The notes under the pieces: generated by a model
Databases searched by the model: none
The model's input: only the letters and a program-made list of their open reading frames with translations
Told to the model about the DNA's origin: nothing
Shown here: piece by piece, positions 23,401-35,835 of the stretch
Layout: each line of letters starts with the position of its first letter
Numbering within the stretch: position 1 is the first letter of the stretch
NCBI RefSeq assembly: GCF_947507565.1
Contig: NC_089191.1
Coordinates: forward strand, 1,736,001 to 1,800,000
Reading direction: 5' to 3'
Source: Oscarella lobularis
Taxonomy: Eukaryota; Porifera; Homoscleromorpha; Homosclerophorida; Oscarellidae
DNA length: 64,000 nucleotides
Program-made: the position numbers and the translations under genes

Positions 23401-26400
23401 GAGTTTCGAGCCAGACTTGAGAACAACGTTTGATCCGATAGCGTGTTGTCCAGAGCCCGCTTTTGTAACTGGGACGTACTGTTGCTCAGATGGATATACG
23501 ATTTTTACTTGCCATGTGTAGTGATCAACGCCGCTCTGCAAGTCAAAGAAAGGCGTCCAGCTTGCCGCGACGAGTGTCGCGCTTGTCTGATAGTCGACGT
23601 CGACAAAGTTGCTTCCGTCGTAGACGAGGCCTGGCGAAGGTGGAGTCAAATCGACGAGAACGCCATCGGAGCGAGAATTGGATCGTAGGCCAACGCGATT
23701 CGTCGCGAAGACAGTGACAGCGTAAGTGAGTCCGTTCACCAAGAGAGCTGCATGAAAATTCACGCTGGTTGTCAAGTCGACTTGGCTGCAGGCGATTGTT
23801 TCGGTCGAATTAGCCGGACCGTAGCACGCGCTAAAACTCTCGATACCACTCTGTGCATCGGCAAAATCAAACCAATACGCAGACAGATGAGTTCCGTTTG
23901 ATTGATAGATACGATCAATTCCCTCTTCTCGATTGCCGTCGACAACTAGACCCTGATCCGGACTCGTAGTGTCGACAATGACTGACGAATCCACAACTAT
24001 TTCCGTAAACAATCCGACAGAATTAAGGGCACGTACTTTGGCGCCGTAAACGATCCCGTCTATTAAACCTGCTCCGGAAAGAGAGACATTCGTCAGCTGC
24101 CCTACATCGGTGTACTCGGCTGTCACGCCGTCCTCGCGAGTCATCAGCGCAAACGCGTACGAAGATATCGCTGATTCGCTTTCGTAAAATCCACTCCACG
24201 AAAGACTCAGATTATCCGCGCTGGGAACGAGTCCATTCACAGCAGACCCACCAATGTCAAAGAGCGCCGATCCCTTACCGGGTGGCGTTGTATCGATCGT
24301 GTAGCCGTTTGAGTGCGCCCTCGACGCCAACCCGGCTTCGTTTACGCACTCAACGCTCACGTAAACGCGCGATCCCGTCGCAAGACGATGCCCAGTCGAC
24401 GACGCCGATGTCGCTGTTCCAACGTCGACAAGCCGAAAAATGTCATCCAATCCAAACGACGACCCGGCGGACCAGAAACACGTTCTAATCGAGCTAACGT
24501 CATCGTTGAACTGATCCCAGTTAGCGCGTATCGTTGCGCTCTCATTTGAAAATTCTGCGTCCGTTTCCCCAGGGCCGTCGATAACGTGCTCGCCAGCGAC
24601 TGGTGGCGTCGTGTCGACAACGAGTCCGTTTGAAATCGCCACGCTGCGAAGACCCACGCGATTAACGGCGTAGACCGTAGCAAAATATTGAACGCCGTCG
24701 AGAAGATTGAGACCGATCGCCGTTGCTCGATCGACTGTTGAAACGTCGACGCCCGCTCGCGTGTCGTTCGCACCCGGCGACGTACCGATGCACCAGCCGA
24801 AATAGTCGATCGACGACTCGTCGTCGTTGAAACCGTACCATCGCACTGAAAGTGACGTGTTGTCAGATTGGTATTCAATGTCGACACCTGTGTCGGCGCT
24901 GTCGATGACGGTGCCCGATGTCGGTGCCGTGTCGTCAAATATCGTGCATTCGGAAGTGGCGACGGAATCGAGTCCGGCGAAATTTTCCGCGCGAACGACG
25001 ACGTAGTAGCACCAACCCGGTGTCACGACGACGGAAGTGCTGATTGCTGACGTCGCGTTGCCGACGTCAATGTCACTCTCGACGCACATGTTGTGATTAG
25101 TCGTGTTTGAACAGATAGACCATCGGACGTTCTTCACGCCTGTTTCGCTATCTTCGACGGTCCAGAAAGCCGCAATTTCTTCTTCCCAAAGCTCGTAGCG
25201 ATCGTACGGTCGATTTCGACGACCCATTCCGACTGATGATATAACAGGTGGCGTGTTGTCGACAATAAAACCGTTTGACGCGAGACGACTAACAGATCCG
25301 GCGCTGTTGATCGCCTCGACAAAATTGTAAACAAAAGTGCCACTGGAGATGTTCAAGCCTGAAGCAGAGACGTTTGTCCGAAGTCCAACGCTGGTCCACG
25401 GTAAAATGTCAGGATTTATTGAAGATGTGCCTATTGCCCAACGGTATTCGACAACAGAGCTGACGTCCTCTGAAAAGTCAACCCAATTGCTGAAAACCAC
25501 CGAAGTAACGTTTTGATAGGAAATGTCAATGGTAGTGAAACCGTCGATGACGGTCCCCGTAGACGGCGGCGTGGCGTCGATCGTCGTTCCTTCGGACGCC
25601 GTCGCGAAAGAGAGTCCGGCACCGTTGACGGCAGTCAGCGTGGCGTAGTACGTTTCTCCGTGAGTGAGATTTAAGCCGGTAAGTGTGATATCATCAAGAC
25701 TCTTCGTTAGATCAACGTAAACGCTTATGACATTGCACGCTTCTGGCTCTGTTCCAACGCATACTGTCAACGACTGAACGCCGCTCTCTACGTCCATCAT
25801 CGACGACCACGTGATCGTCATCGATTGCACGTTGTTTTGGTGCTTCGCACCGTTGCCAACACTCACGTCTCCTATGTCAGGTGGAGTCAAGTCAAAGACT
25901 ACTGACTCTGATGTACTTTGAGTCCAGAGTCCTGCTTCGTTGTACGCCTTCACTCGCACGACGTAACACCGTCCGGAAATCAGATCCACGCCGTCTCTAA
26001 CGACTTCGCTTGCGTTCTCAACGCTTTCCCACGGCACGGGACACAAGGCAAGGTTCTCTTGGCAAAGCGACCAATCATAGCGACTAACGCCAGTCTCCAC
26101 GTCAACGAAGCCGTCCCAGACGACTTTAATCGGTTCTAATCCGCTGACGTAGTGCAGGCTACTGTTCGCAGTTTTTTCGACCGTTACATGACCAGCAGAA
26201 GGCGCTGTTCGATCGACGACTATCCCGTCCGATGAACTCTGAGTGCGGAGACCGATACCATTGACTGCCGTAACTGAAACGTAGTACCACACTCCCCGTA
26301 CAAGACGTTGGGATTCTAAATAATATTCCGTTGCCATGCCAACTGATGTCTGTGCGACGAGTTCCGACGATCCGGGCGATAGGCCGATTGAGACGAAATG

Positions 26401-29400
26401 CTCGACGATTCCCGTGTCCGGATCATCGAAGTCTTCCCATGTGACGTATATGCTACCCGTTTCCGTATAATAGTCGATATCGTTCGCTAGATCGCCTTCT
26501 GCGACGGTGCCGTTCGTCGGAGGAGTAAGATCGCCCTTGATTGGATCCGAAAAGACAGAAACGAAATTGTTTGCGACGTCGTAGGCGGTTATCGTGACGT
26601 AATAGAGAGAATTTTGCGTAATATTTACGATAGGGCTCAGTTTGAACGTTTGGAGAGTAACGGATTGTGCACCGAAGATGTCTTCGCCTCCTGGCGATGT
26701 TCCAACGGCCCAGTCGTAGTGATCGAGCCCACTTTCGTCGCGAAAGTCCTTCCATTCTGACTCGATCTTGTGACCGGCCCACGTAACGGCAACAGTGCCC
26801 GGATCAGGATCGTGAAGGTCGAATAATACGGGACCGGCTGTTTCCGTGACAGATAGACCAGCCTTGTTCCTCACTTTTAACGTTAAATAGGCCGAAGTGT
26901 CGTCTGTCAAATTGAGGGTCGTGATTTTGTAACGATTTACAGGCGAGAGTGTTTCTGGAACTAAGTCCGAATAATTAGCCAACGTACCAACCGAAAATTT
27001 GTACTCGTCTATAGAGCTTTCGTCATCAGAACAATTCCAAGAAATCCAAATGCTGTGCGCTACGTTAACGTAATCCAAACTTCCAGACAGACCAAATCCG
27101 ACATAATCACATTTAGGTGGTGTAGTATCTATTGTTATACCGGTCGAAACAGCTGTAGCAGTAGCACCGTTACTGTTGGTAGCAACCACAGTAACAAAGT
27201 ACGTTTCTCCGTGAGTTAGATTCAGCACGCCAATTTTGTGTGCGTTCGTGGCCAATTCGACATCCGTTAGATTGTAGACGCTCGTATCGTTTGGACTATG
27301 ACCAACACCCCAAGAATACGATACAATATCAAACGTAGCGTCGCGAAACTGATCCCATCGACTCCACAGGCCAACTGTATGAGGCTGGTAATCTTCGTCG
27401 ATAAAACTGGCACCGTCATAAACAACTCCAGGAGTAAAAGGACCAAAAGTCACGTTAAAAGCAATAGACGTATCGGTCGATTTCAATCCAACGCCATTTT
27501 CAGCACGCAATGAAACTCGATAAGAATTGCCATTGTAAAGCAGAAATTCTTTTACTTCAACCCAATTGCTTTGAAAGGGATTCGTGAGTAAGCGGTAATC
27601 AATGCTATTGTTTTCTGGAATACTGACGTCAATCAATGCCCATTCTAAGTTTTGTACACCAGTCTCAAGGTCAAAGATTCTTTGCCACTCAATGCGAAGA
27701 GCAGCGTTATCAATAAATGTTTTGTTCCCAACGCTGTCGTACGATGGATAAAGAACTCTGACTGTCACGGCACCTTCAAATTCTGGAGGTGTATCATCAC
27801 TGACGGAAATTGCACTCTCCTGTGATCTAGCTTTAGCACCGTTTTCCACCACCAGGTGAAAAAAATACTTTGAAGGCGGTAAGTCGTCCACTAGATTTTT
27901 TGTCAAAACCGTGAAATTGTTTCCCACTGAAGTAAACCCCAGTATGTCATTACTGCCACCTTCCGTTTCTATAGCAAACCAGGATTCTGTAATGTCACTT
28001 TCATTGTCAATGGCCACCCAACTTGCAATAAATGACTTGAGACTGGGACGGTAGACAACAGAGAAGCTCAAAATCTCCGGAGGAGTCAAATCAATCGTCA
28101 CGCCGTCGGATCGATATTCGCTTGTCTGCCCAGCACCATTTCTTAAAAGAAGTCGAGAGTAGAATCGATCCCCTTGTGAGAGTTGTAGCCGACTAGTAAC
28201 AGCAGCAACCGCATCTTTATCAACGTTAATCTCAAAAGAAACGCGAGTTTTATCGTTAACGGCAAGCCAGCGGATTGATTCTATATGGGACTCTGGATCT
28301 GTGCAGTCCCAATTGACCCCCAAAATTACGCTTGACTTTAAAAATTTTGAATTGTACTTCTGACGATCTCCGTCATAAACATAGGTACAGTTTGGCGGAG
28401 AGGAGTCAACATAAATGCCGTCCGACACACCTTCTGCTTTCAGCCCCGCTCCGTTGTAACCAGTCACTGAGCTTTGATAGAAGCCTCCATGCATCAGTTC
28501 AACTTTCATAGTCACGTAGCTGACGCCAACTACTTCCTTACTCGCACTCCCACTAAGAGGAAACGGCATTACATTCACAACGTAACGCAATATACCGCTT
28601 TGAACGTCTCCTATCCACCAATTAGCAGAAATTTCACTCCGACTTGATTGAAAATCAGCATCTCGTGCAACATTTAGTCCGTCTTTTACAAAACGCACAA
28701 TAGGCGGAGACGAATCTACCGCTATTCCGTCTGTTGTATTTACCGTTCGAAGCCCAGCGACATTGAGCAGAATAAGACTTGAAAATAATGTGACTCCTTC
28801 ACGTAGTTTTATGCCATGATTTTCGGCAACGCCATCAAGAAAACTGACCTTTTCTCTCATGACACTCGAGTCGCCGGGATAAAGTCCAATCGTCCATGTC
28901 GCAACAACATCTGTGAGATCTTCCGTACAATTCCAGTTGACGGAAATAAATCCGGGCAGCGGTTGATAGTCAACGTCGCCACTGCGTCCATCTCCCAAGC
29001 TGTGACACTTAGGAGGTGTAAGATCGATCAGAACTCCATTCGAAACAAGTGTCGTCGAAAGTCCGGCAAAGTTTGCAACGCGAAGAACGGAATAATACAG
29101 TTTCCCGTGCCTCCGTCTTATTCTGTTATAAGGGCCTATAAGCGATTTACCGAAACTCCGGAAGGGATACGTAAGTAGATCGTCTGCTGTAGCGTTTATA
29201 GAAATTCCGAGCGAGTACTGAAGAATGCCTGTGTCGGCGTCGACGCATTTGTCCCAGCGAGCAACGTGAAGTTCAATGACAGCAGAATAATCCACGTCGC
29301 CTTTGTAGCCCTCATAAACAAAACCAGAGCAAATGGGCGAAGTCACGTCAACGATAATTCCGTTTGAAGATGAAACAGTTGTAAGTCCAATAAAATCGGT

Positions 29401-32400
29401 CGCTTTGACGTGACAAAAATACGGAATTCCAGATAATAAGTTCAGCCTTGTCAAAACGGCTCGCTCAGCAGATCGAGAAGAAGTGACATCTTTATACGGA
29501 GAAAAGACATTCGACGTCTTAGATTTGCTAACACCGACGGCCATTTCCAGACTTTTTAGTCCAGTTTCGTAATCATCTATCCAACGCCACTTGCACCAGA
29601 CAGTTCGATTTGTTACCTGATATTTCGCGTCAAATTTAGCCCAACCGTCTTGAACGTATCCCTCAGAGGGAGGCTTGTAATCTATTGTAAAGCCGTCAGT
29701 TGAAACCTTAGTGACAAATCCAGCCGCATTTGTTACGCGTACCATTACGTAGTAAGTACGGCCCAAAGATAAGGTCCTGAGAAAGTGGTGGGGATTGGCA
29801 CTGGCGACTGTCGTAGGTAGAAGAAGGTCGCGTCCGCCGCGGTAAGACCCAATCATCCATTCAACTTTTGTAATTTCCGACACGTCTTCCTCCACACTCC
29901 AACTGGACGCTAAGTCTACGTCATCCTCAACGGAGAAATCGAGATCAACCTGCTCTTGACCAAACTTGTATTCAATAAGGTTAGTGACTCGAGGCGGTGT
30001 TAAGTCAGTAAGCGTGCCGTTTGAGTACACTTCGACAACGTTCCCGGCGCCGTTGTAGACTCTGAGAGCGAAACGGTACAAACTCCCGTGCGCGCCAATT
30101 ATATTTCGACCCGTAAAATGAAAACGCGCTTCTGCTCTTTGCCACTCTGCCATTTCGCGTCCGCTTTCATCAATCACGTTTGTCTCTAGATAGCTGATGC
30201 CGCTTTGATCATCACGAAATTCAAAATACTCGCACTGCCGCTTCGTCGGGCGGCGAAGAATGACTTTCGGCCAGTCCTGCACAGTGTCATAAGACAAACA
30301 CGATCGATAGTTTCCATACGCTGAAGAGGAAAAACGCCAGAAATCAATGTCTTTGCCAACGTCAAAGCCGTCAAACAAATCGCCGATAACGGGTTCTGTA
30401 TCATCTATCAAAACGCCATCAGTCGAAACATTGGCACGAAGTCGAGCTGCATTCTCGGCTGTAACCACTACCCGATAGATGGCGCCCGTCTCAAGTTTCA
30501 AATTTTTTACACACGCGGCCGTTCTGTATCCAACTGACGTCTCTTCGTGAACGACTGTGCTACCATTGTTCGCCAAAATCGTTACATAAAATCTTCTAAT
30601 AGGACTCTCCAAGTCAGCAAAGGCTCCAAACCAGCGCGCACACAAAGCTGTGCTTGACATTTGAAAATTAACATCGCCGGCGCGAGGCAAGCCGGCACCA
30701 TCACGCACATAAATTTCAGCAAAATTGGGTGGCGTATCATCGAGTAAAATGCCGTCAGACCACTCAGTAGTAAACAGACCGGCTTTGTTATACACTTTAC
30801 TTGTTACGTGATAGCGAACACCGCGACGAGCCACAAAAGGATCGAAGATGACTTTGGCAGTTCCATTCGGGCTAGAGCCGACGTCCGAGAACGGAAGAAC
30901 GTTTGAACCTCCTTTAAACGTGCCAACGGCGGCAAAAAACGTATCGAGACCGCTATCAGGATCGCTGCACGACCAGGTGGCTGTGAGAGAGTCAAGAGAG
31001 GCGGCGTAGTCGGCGTCACCAAGAACGCCTGCAACTACGTCTAACACCTGGGTGCATATCGGATTTGTGTAGTCAATAAGAACGCCGTCGGACTTAGCCT
31101 TATTTTTAAGGCCGGCACGATTCCAGGCGACAACGTTGACAAAATATTGCTCTTTCAGAATCAAATTGAGATTCTTCTTGTAACCGTTTAAAGACACACC
31201 AACGTTGACATAATCGAACTGGGGGGTCCCGCTAAAGTGAGCAAGATTCCACTCGTAGCGCTGAATGTCACTCTCAGGGTCTGCGAAACCCATCCAACAG
31301 GCTTTAAACGTTCCCTTTGAAATTTGATAGTCCTTGTCTTCATCGCACAAAAAAGAGTCATCTTTAACAGCGCCGGAAACAGGGTGAGAGTGATCGATTA
31401 AAATTCCTGTTGTAGACGTCACGCTTTGGCATCCAAGAGCGTCTGTCGCTCGAATGGAAACATAGTACATTGTGTTATGTTGCAAATTCAGGTGACTGTT
31501 TACGAGATTTTTTGACGTCTTCGTCGGTTCGTATTTTTGAACGTCATCGCCACCCTTCTCTGTGCCAATGCTCCATTCAATGACAGAAATACGACTGTCG
31601 TCTGTTATGTCGTCATAATGTGCTATAATCGAATTTTTGCTGTGACCATAGTCAGCGTCGCTCAAACCTGAAGGTCCGTCTTCCAAGCCGAGCACCTTCG
31701 GTGGAGACACGTCGGCGAAAAACGGTTTTGCTTTGACAACAACTTTCTGTCCTGCAGAATTGCTACACTCTACTGCAACGGTCACATAGGAGCCGTGATG
31801 AAAAGATAAACCCTTTACAGTAAGAGAAGTTCCATCTTCTGCATCATGTTGGTTGATCAAAGTTGGAGACCCTGCTGTTGCTGTGGCCGAAACGTAGTAA
31901 TTCAAAAATTCGGCTTCAGGGTCTTTAAAACCGCCCCACTGTACGCTAAGAGATTCGTGATCGTTTTGCTTTGCTTCCACGCTTCCCTTCTCCGGAGGAG
32001 ATTTGTCCGGGGTTTGAAAGCAAATTTCTGGGACAGGGGTCAAATCTATCTTCTTTGCCGACCAGCTAAATAGCACTATCGTCTTCTCGTACCAAACTTT
32101 AGGCTCATACTTGCATTTCAGCCCTTTGCACGTCAGGCCAGGGCGAAGGACTTGGCCATATAGACTAAGAGTGACCGAAAGAGGCTTAATGACCATCTTA
32201 AGTTCGCCGCACACTTTAAGCGATTTTCCTTGAAGTCGAAGAATAAGAGAAGGTATCAACTCTGTATCCATTAGAGTGACATCAACGTTAACTCCCAATC
32301 TGATAAGCAAAGCGTCAATAGAAACCTTGCCACCAACTGTCATATAGGCACGAGGAATTAAAGAAGCGCGCGCCCTGCGCTCGGCAACACACAACTTGGC

Positions 32401-33750
32401 CTCGTACCTTACGACCAGAGTTCCTTCTGCCCAAAAATCCAATACAACAAAACCGATAAAGTAGAAACCGAGACTCTTCGATTTGCGAAAAAAATCGACT
32501 CTGGTGTCGTAGATTGTTCCTTGGCCAACAAGACAGTCGGATTCGTCCTCCTCTGCAACCCTCCTCTTCCTGTTCAACGGTATCAGTTCCCGTCTTTCAA
32601 ATACCTCTTGACCAAGAACGGTAAGAAACAGTTCGTTGCGGTAAACATTATCCAACAAACTTAGGCGATTTTTTAACACAGGTACAGCGAGAAAAATTGT
32701 GCTGTCTTCTAAGTCCGCGCCAGTGATGTATCGGCGGGACTGCTCGGCCTGCGCGCCACTGTTGTGCGTGACAATGACATTGTCGCCTTCCATCGCGTAA
32801 GAAACATCAACAGCTCCAGACGGAACGCGCACGACTCGATCAACTACGATTTCGCTCAAATCATAAAGAGGCAACTCTTCTTTAGTGACGGTCCTGCTTG
32901 GTGAAGAAGGTTTCTCAATGAATTCTATAATGCAGCTGAATCCCGGCTTCGCAGCGCAGCGAAGTACTGCAGCGTACATGATTCCAAACTGAGAAAAAAA
33001 GGAGATTCCAACCACAGTTTCTCCAATGCCAAGAACATGAGATGGCTTGAGCACGGTCACTCCAGCACGGTTATAAGTGTGCTTCACATTAACCTTGCCT
33101 TCACTGTCGGTCTTGTAGGCAGCGGCCCAACCCAATTCATGATGCTCCGGATAATGCTTGCCAAAAGCAGTGTCTGGACCGTCTTCATAGTCAGTAATCC
33201 ATAAATAAAAATTTTCGAAAAACATTCCTGTTCCAAATGAATCAGTAGTAGTTTCCATTGTAAAATGCAAGTCCGACGGACGCGAAAAAGTCATCAGCGA
33301 TTCTATTTTGGATATCTTAACGCCGTACAACTTTCCAACAACGATATCGTCAGTTGTCAAATTTACACCATGAACGTACAACCATTTTTCAGCAACAACA
33401 ACGCCGAGACGCCCTTGAAGCTTGTAACCGTCAGGTTTGAAAAGACGATAGATTCGAACAACGGCTCCGTTCTCCTTCTTTTGTACAACAAGAATATTCG
33501 GCTTTTGGAAGTTGGAGTCGGTAACAAAGAGAGACAGCAGCAAAAAGGATCCACTTTTGTCAATAGGCCAAATTCCTTCAATTTGATAATCTTCAAAGAG
33601 CCCGGGAATGATGACTCGATCTCGTTGAAGAATAGTCAGATGAGTGTACCTGATAGGAAATACCGTGTTTCGGTAAAGAGTGCTCGATCTCGGTTTTACG
33701 TTGACGCAAACATCTGCTGAACAGTAATTCAAGGTCGTATTGTCTTCCAA
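20467..33750 (-). CDS. Giant surface protein, part 2: about 30 FN3-like repeats in one exon
   Basis: One open exon of 13,284 nt (4,428 codons). The first 570 residues or so (33750 to about 32040) form an unassigned beta-rich region with an RKRR cleavage motif near 32565. About 27 repeats of 105-115 aa follow (about 32010-22990). Each has the pattern D.TPP..G.V.DG....DIDYQ, then W..F.D.ESGI..Y.W.IG, then Y.V.V.A.N.AGL...SDG. The fold is probably immunoglobulin/FN3-like, by inference. A stretch at about 22990-21400 lacks the repeat, is rich in short beta strands and may be a propeller; two more repeats follow (21390-20720). The end has RRRRR near 20530, a furin-like site. It reads in frame with part 1 across the inserted transposon and splices to part 3. 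N-glycosylation sequons are very frequent, as expected for a secreted or surface protein. Confidence 0.85.
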
Positions 33751-33752
33751 TT
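33751..33752. repeat. Target-site duplication (TT), left
   Basis: Matches TT at 39677-39678. Two bases alone are weak evidence, but removing the element plus one TT restores the host frame exactly. Confidence 0.7.
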
Positions 33753-33766
33753 CCCGTACGGAAAAG
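33753..33766 (+). repeat. Left terminal inverted repeat of the transposon
   Basis: CCCGTACGGAAAAG; one mismatch to the reverse complement of the right end. Confidence 0.85.
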
Positions 33767-33935
33767 TTCATGTGAACTCATGAGAAACTCACGAGGAATG
33801 CCACTTTTCTCATGAGAAATTTTCACGTGAAAAATGGGACACTCGTGAGATCTTTTCTCATGAGACTTGCTCATGAGTCCAATCTCATGAGAGTTTGCTC
33901 AAGAGCAGGTCTCGTGAGATCAGGTCTCATTAGCT
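33767..33935 (+). repeat. Left subterminal CTCATGAG-rich array
   Basis: Irregular copies of CTCATGAG, CTCGTGAG and CTCACGAG appear every 15-30 bp. They mirror the motif in the right subterminal array, which suggests transposase-binding sites. Confidence 0.65.
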
Positions 33936-34066
33936 TGTGTCATAAGCCATTTTCTAATTGCCTTCACAACAGAGTATATCACTACAAGATACTTTCGTCT
34001 TTTGCATAAATATAGTTATAATACGTTCAGTACGTTCGTTCAATATCCCGGAGCCCTGTGTGCCTT

Positions 34067-35616
34067 TCACTCTTCCTGCTTTATCGCAGTTCTTCTCGTC
34101 TTCGCCGCGAAATCCAAGAACACTCTGTTCAGGGCTCTCCTCATCTCGATGTCTGTCCAATGCTGCCTTGGAAAACTTTTCTTGACAAGCCCTTGAGGTA
34201 ATTAAGAGTACTACGATTTTCTCAATTATTATAATAATATCTTACCAATTAACTTTTCGTACTTCTCCATATTTGCTAAAGTCTTCTGCTCTCTCCCATT
34301 CTTGGTCTTCATTAACCCGCAGGTACTCAATTCTTCCTATCATTATATTACTTACTCCAATTACTAATGCGTTGCTCAATACAATTTGAAAACCTTAGAA
34401 TAAAATTCGGGCAGAAGTTTTTTGGCCATCTTAATAGGATCTCCTGTCTCCTTTGCAAACTTGACACTAGCTTCAAATATTCTGACGTCGCCCATGGTAA
34501 TGCACTATTAATTTACGTTATACTTGTTATTCCAAGCTACTACTATGTAGGAGAATCGCACCTCAGAATCTTCTTCTTCTTCGGTAGCCTTGAATTTCCT
34601 GTCCGGCTCCTCCCTCCCAATCTCATTGAAAATTATAGGGCACTCCTGCAAATGCACAATAATGAAGTATCAAATCACATAAATTTAACACCAGGAATAT
34701 ACTGTACACTGTAAATAATATCAAATTAGAAGTTTAGAAATTAACGTAAATTAATTTGAATGGAAAGTACCGTACCCTTGCCTTTTCCTTCGATCTATCG
34801 TTGCAGAAGGAGCTATTGAGAGAGACGGAGCTGTCATTCAGCTTCCATTTCGTATCTTTCTTGATCTCATTAATTGATTAATATTTGAAATTTATTTTTT
34901 ATATCAAAATCAACTTTTTCGCAACCTCATTAAATTTTCTTTTACTGCCTGAGAAAATTTGGCCTTTTTCACTGGTATTGTGCTAAACAAAAATATTAAC
35001 TTTCTGTCAACTTACAAATATATTTAATCTTGCCCGTTTAACAACTTTCAAAATTTTATCTGCGATCTTTTCCAGTTTCTGCAGGATGGGTATGATATCC
35101 ACGCATCGACATTCTCCGGTCAGTGTCTTCACTTCCTCCGACTGAACTTCTCGATCAGCGACTGCGCCCAAGATTGCAATCTGCTCCGATACTGAAGCAT
35201 TGCTGTCCTTGAAAAGCATAAATGGATACAATTAGTAATTGAGCAGTACGTTACAATTAGAGAGTAAATTATATTTTCTATATGTATACTTCATTCTTGC
35301 TATCATCTTTCGGTAGAATCACTTTCTCGACAGTCGCATGGTACATACCCATGGACTTGTACTTCGCAAGTACTCGTGATCCATTATGCAGCTCTTCAAA
35401 GTTGTTGCGCTCCAAAGGCTCCAATTTTGCAATCGATTTCTTTTCTCTAACACTGTCTTCGTCGTACTTGATCATGAATTGCCCTATAGAGGAGCCAAGG
35501 TTAGAGCAAAACAGATTTAAGCATGCATGTACATCCGGCGTGGTGTTTTCGCCACTGGCAGATATTTGCAAACCCCGCGTCGCTCTCAGAACAGTATTCC
35601 ATGTCGTCGAATTCAT
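34067..35616 (-). CDS. Transposon accessory gene: Tudor-like plus BEN-like protein (approximate exons)
   Basis: Several short exons on the minus strand, divergent from the transposase. The first (35616 to about 35283) contains a G.RVLAKY...Y.A.VEKV segment typical of Tudor-like folds. The second (about 35212-35013) is helical and acidic. Later pieces near 34660, 34500, 34330 and 34200-34067 include AKKLLPEFYSK and a segment with RQHWTDIEMRRAL, which resemble a BEN domain; the frame ends at 34067 (EE-stop). Exon joins are not all resolved, and the true start may lie upstream at 35662. In this setting it could be a DNA-binding helper for transposition. Identification rests on motif resemblance only. 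Confidence 0.4.
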
Positions 35617-35835
35617 GTTTTCGGACTAGACGGGCGCCGACGCCGCGAGAATTGCCCTCCATCGGTACCGAATTCAGCTGAAAAACACTAGAGGCCGCTA
35701 TATGAGTGAATGACGTAACAATGAGAGAGGAGCCAATCAGAGACGGTCTCCCGAAATCCAATTAGTGACGCACGTTACCATCATAACGTTCTCCGCGAAT
35801 TTGTGCTTTCGAGAATTAATAAGAGAGAAGATCCA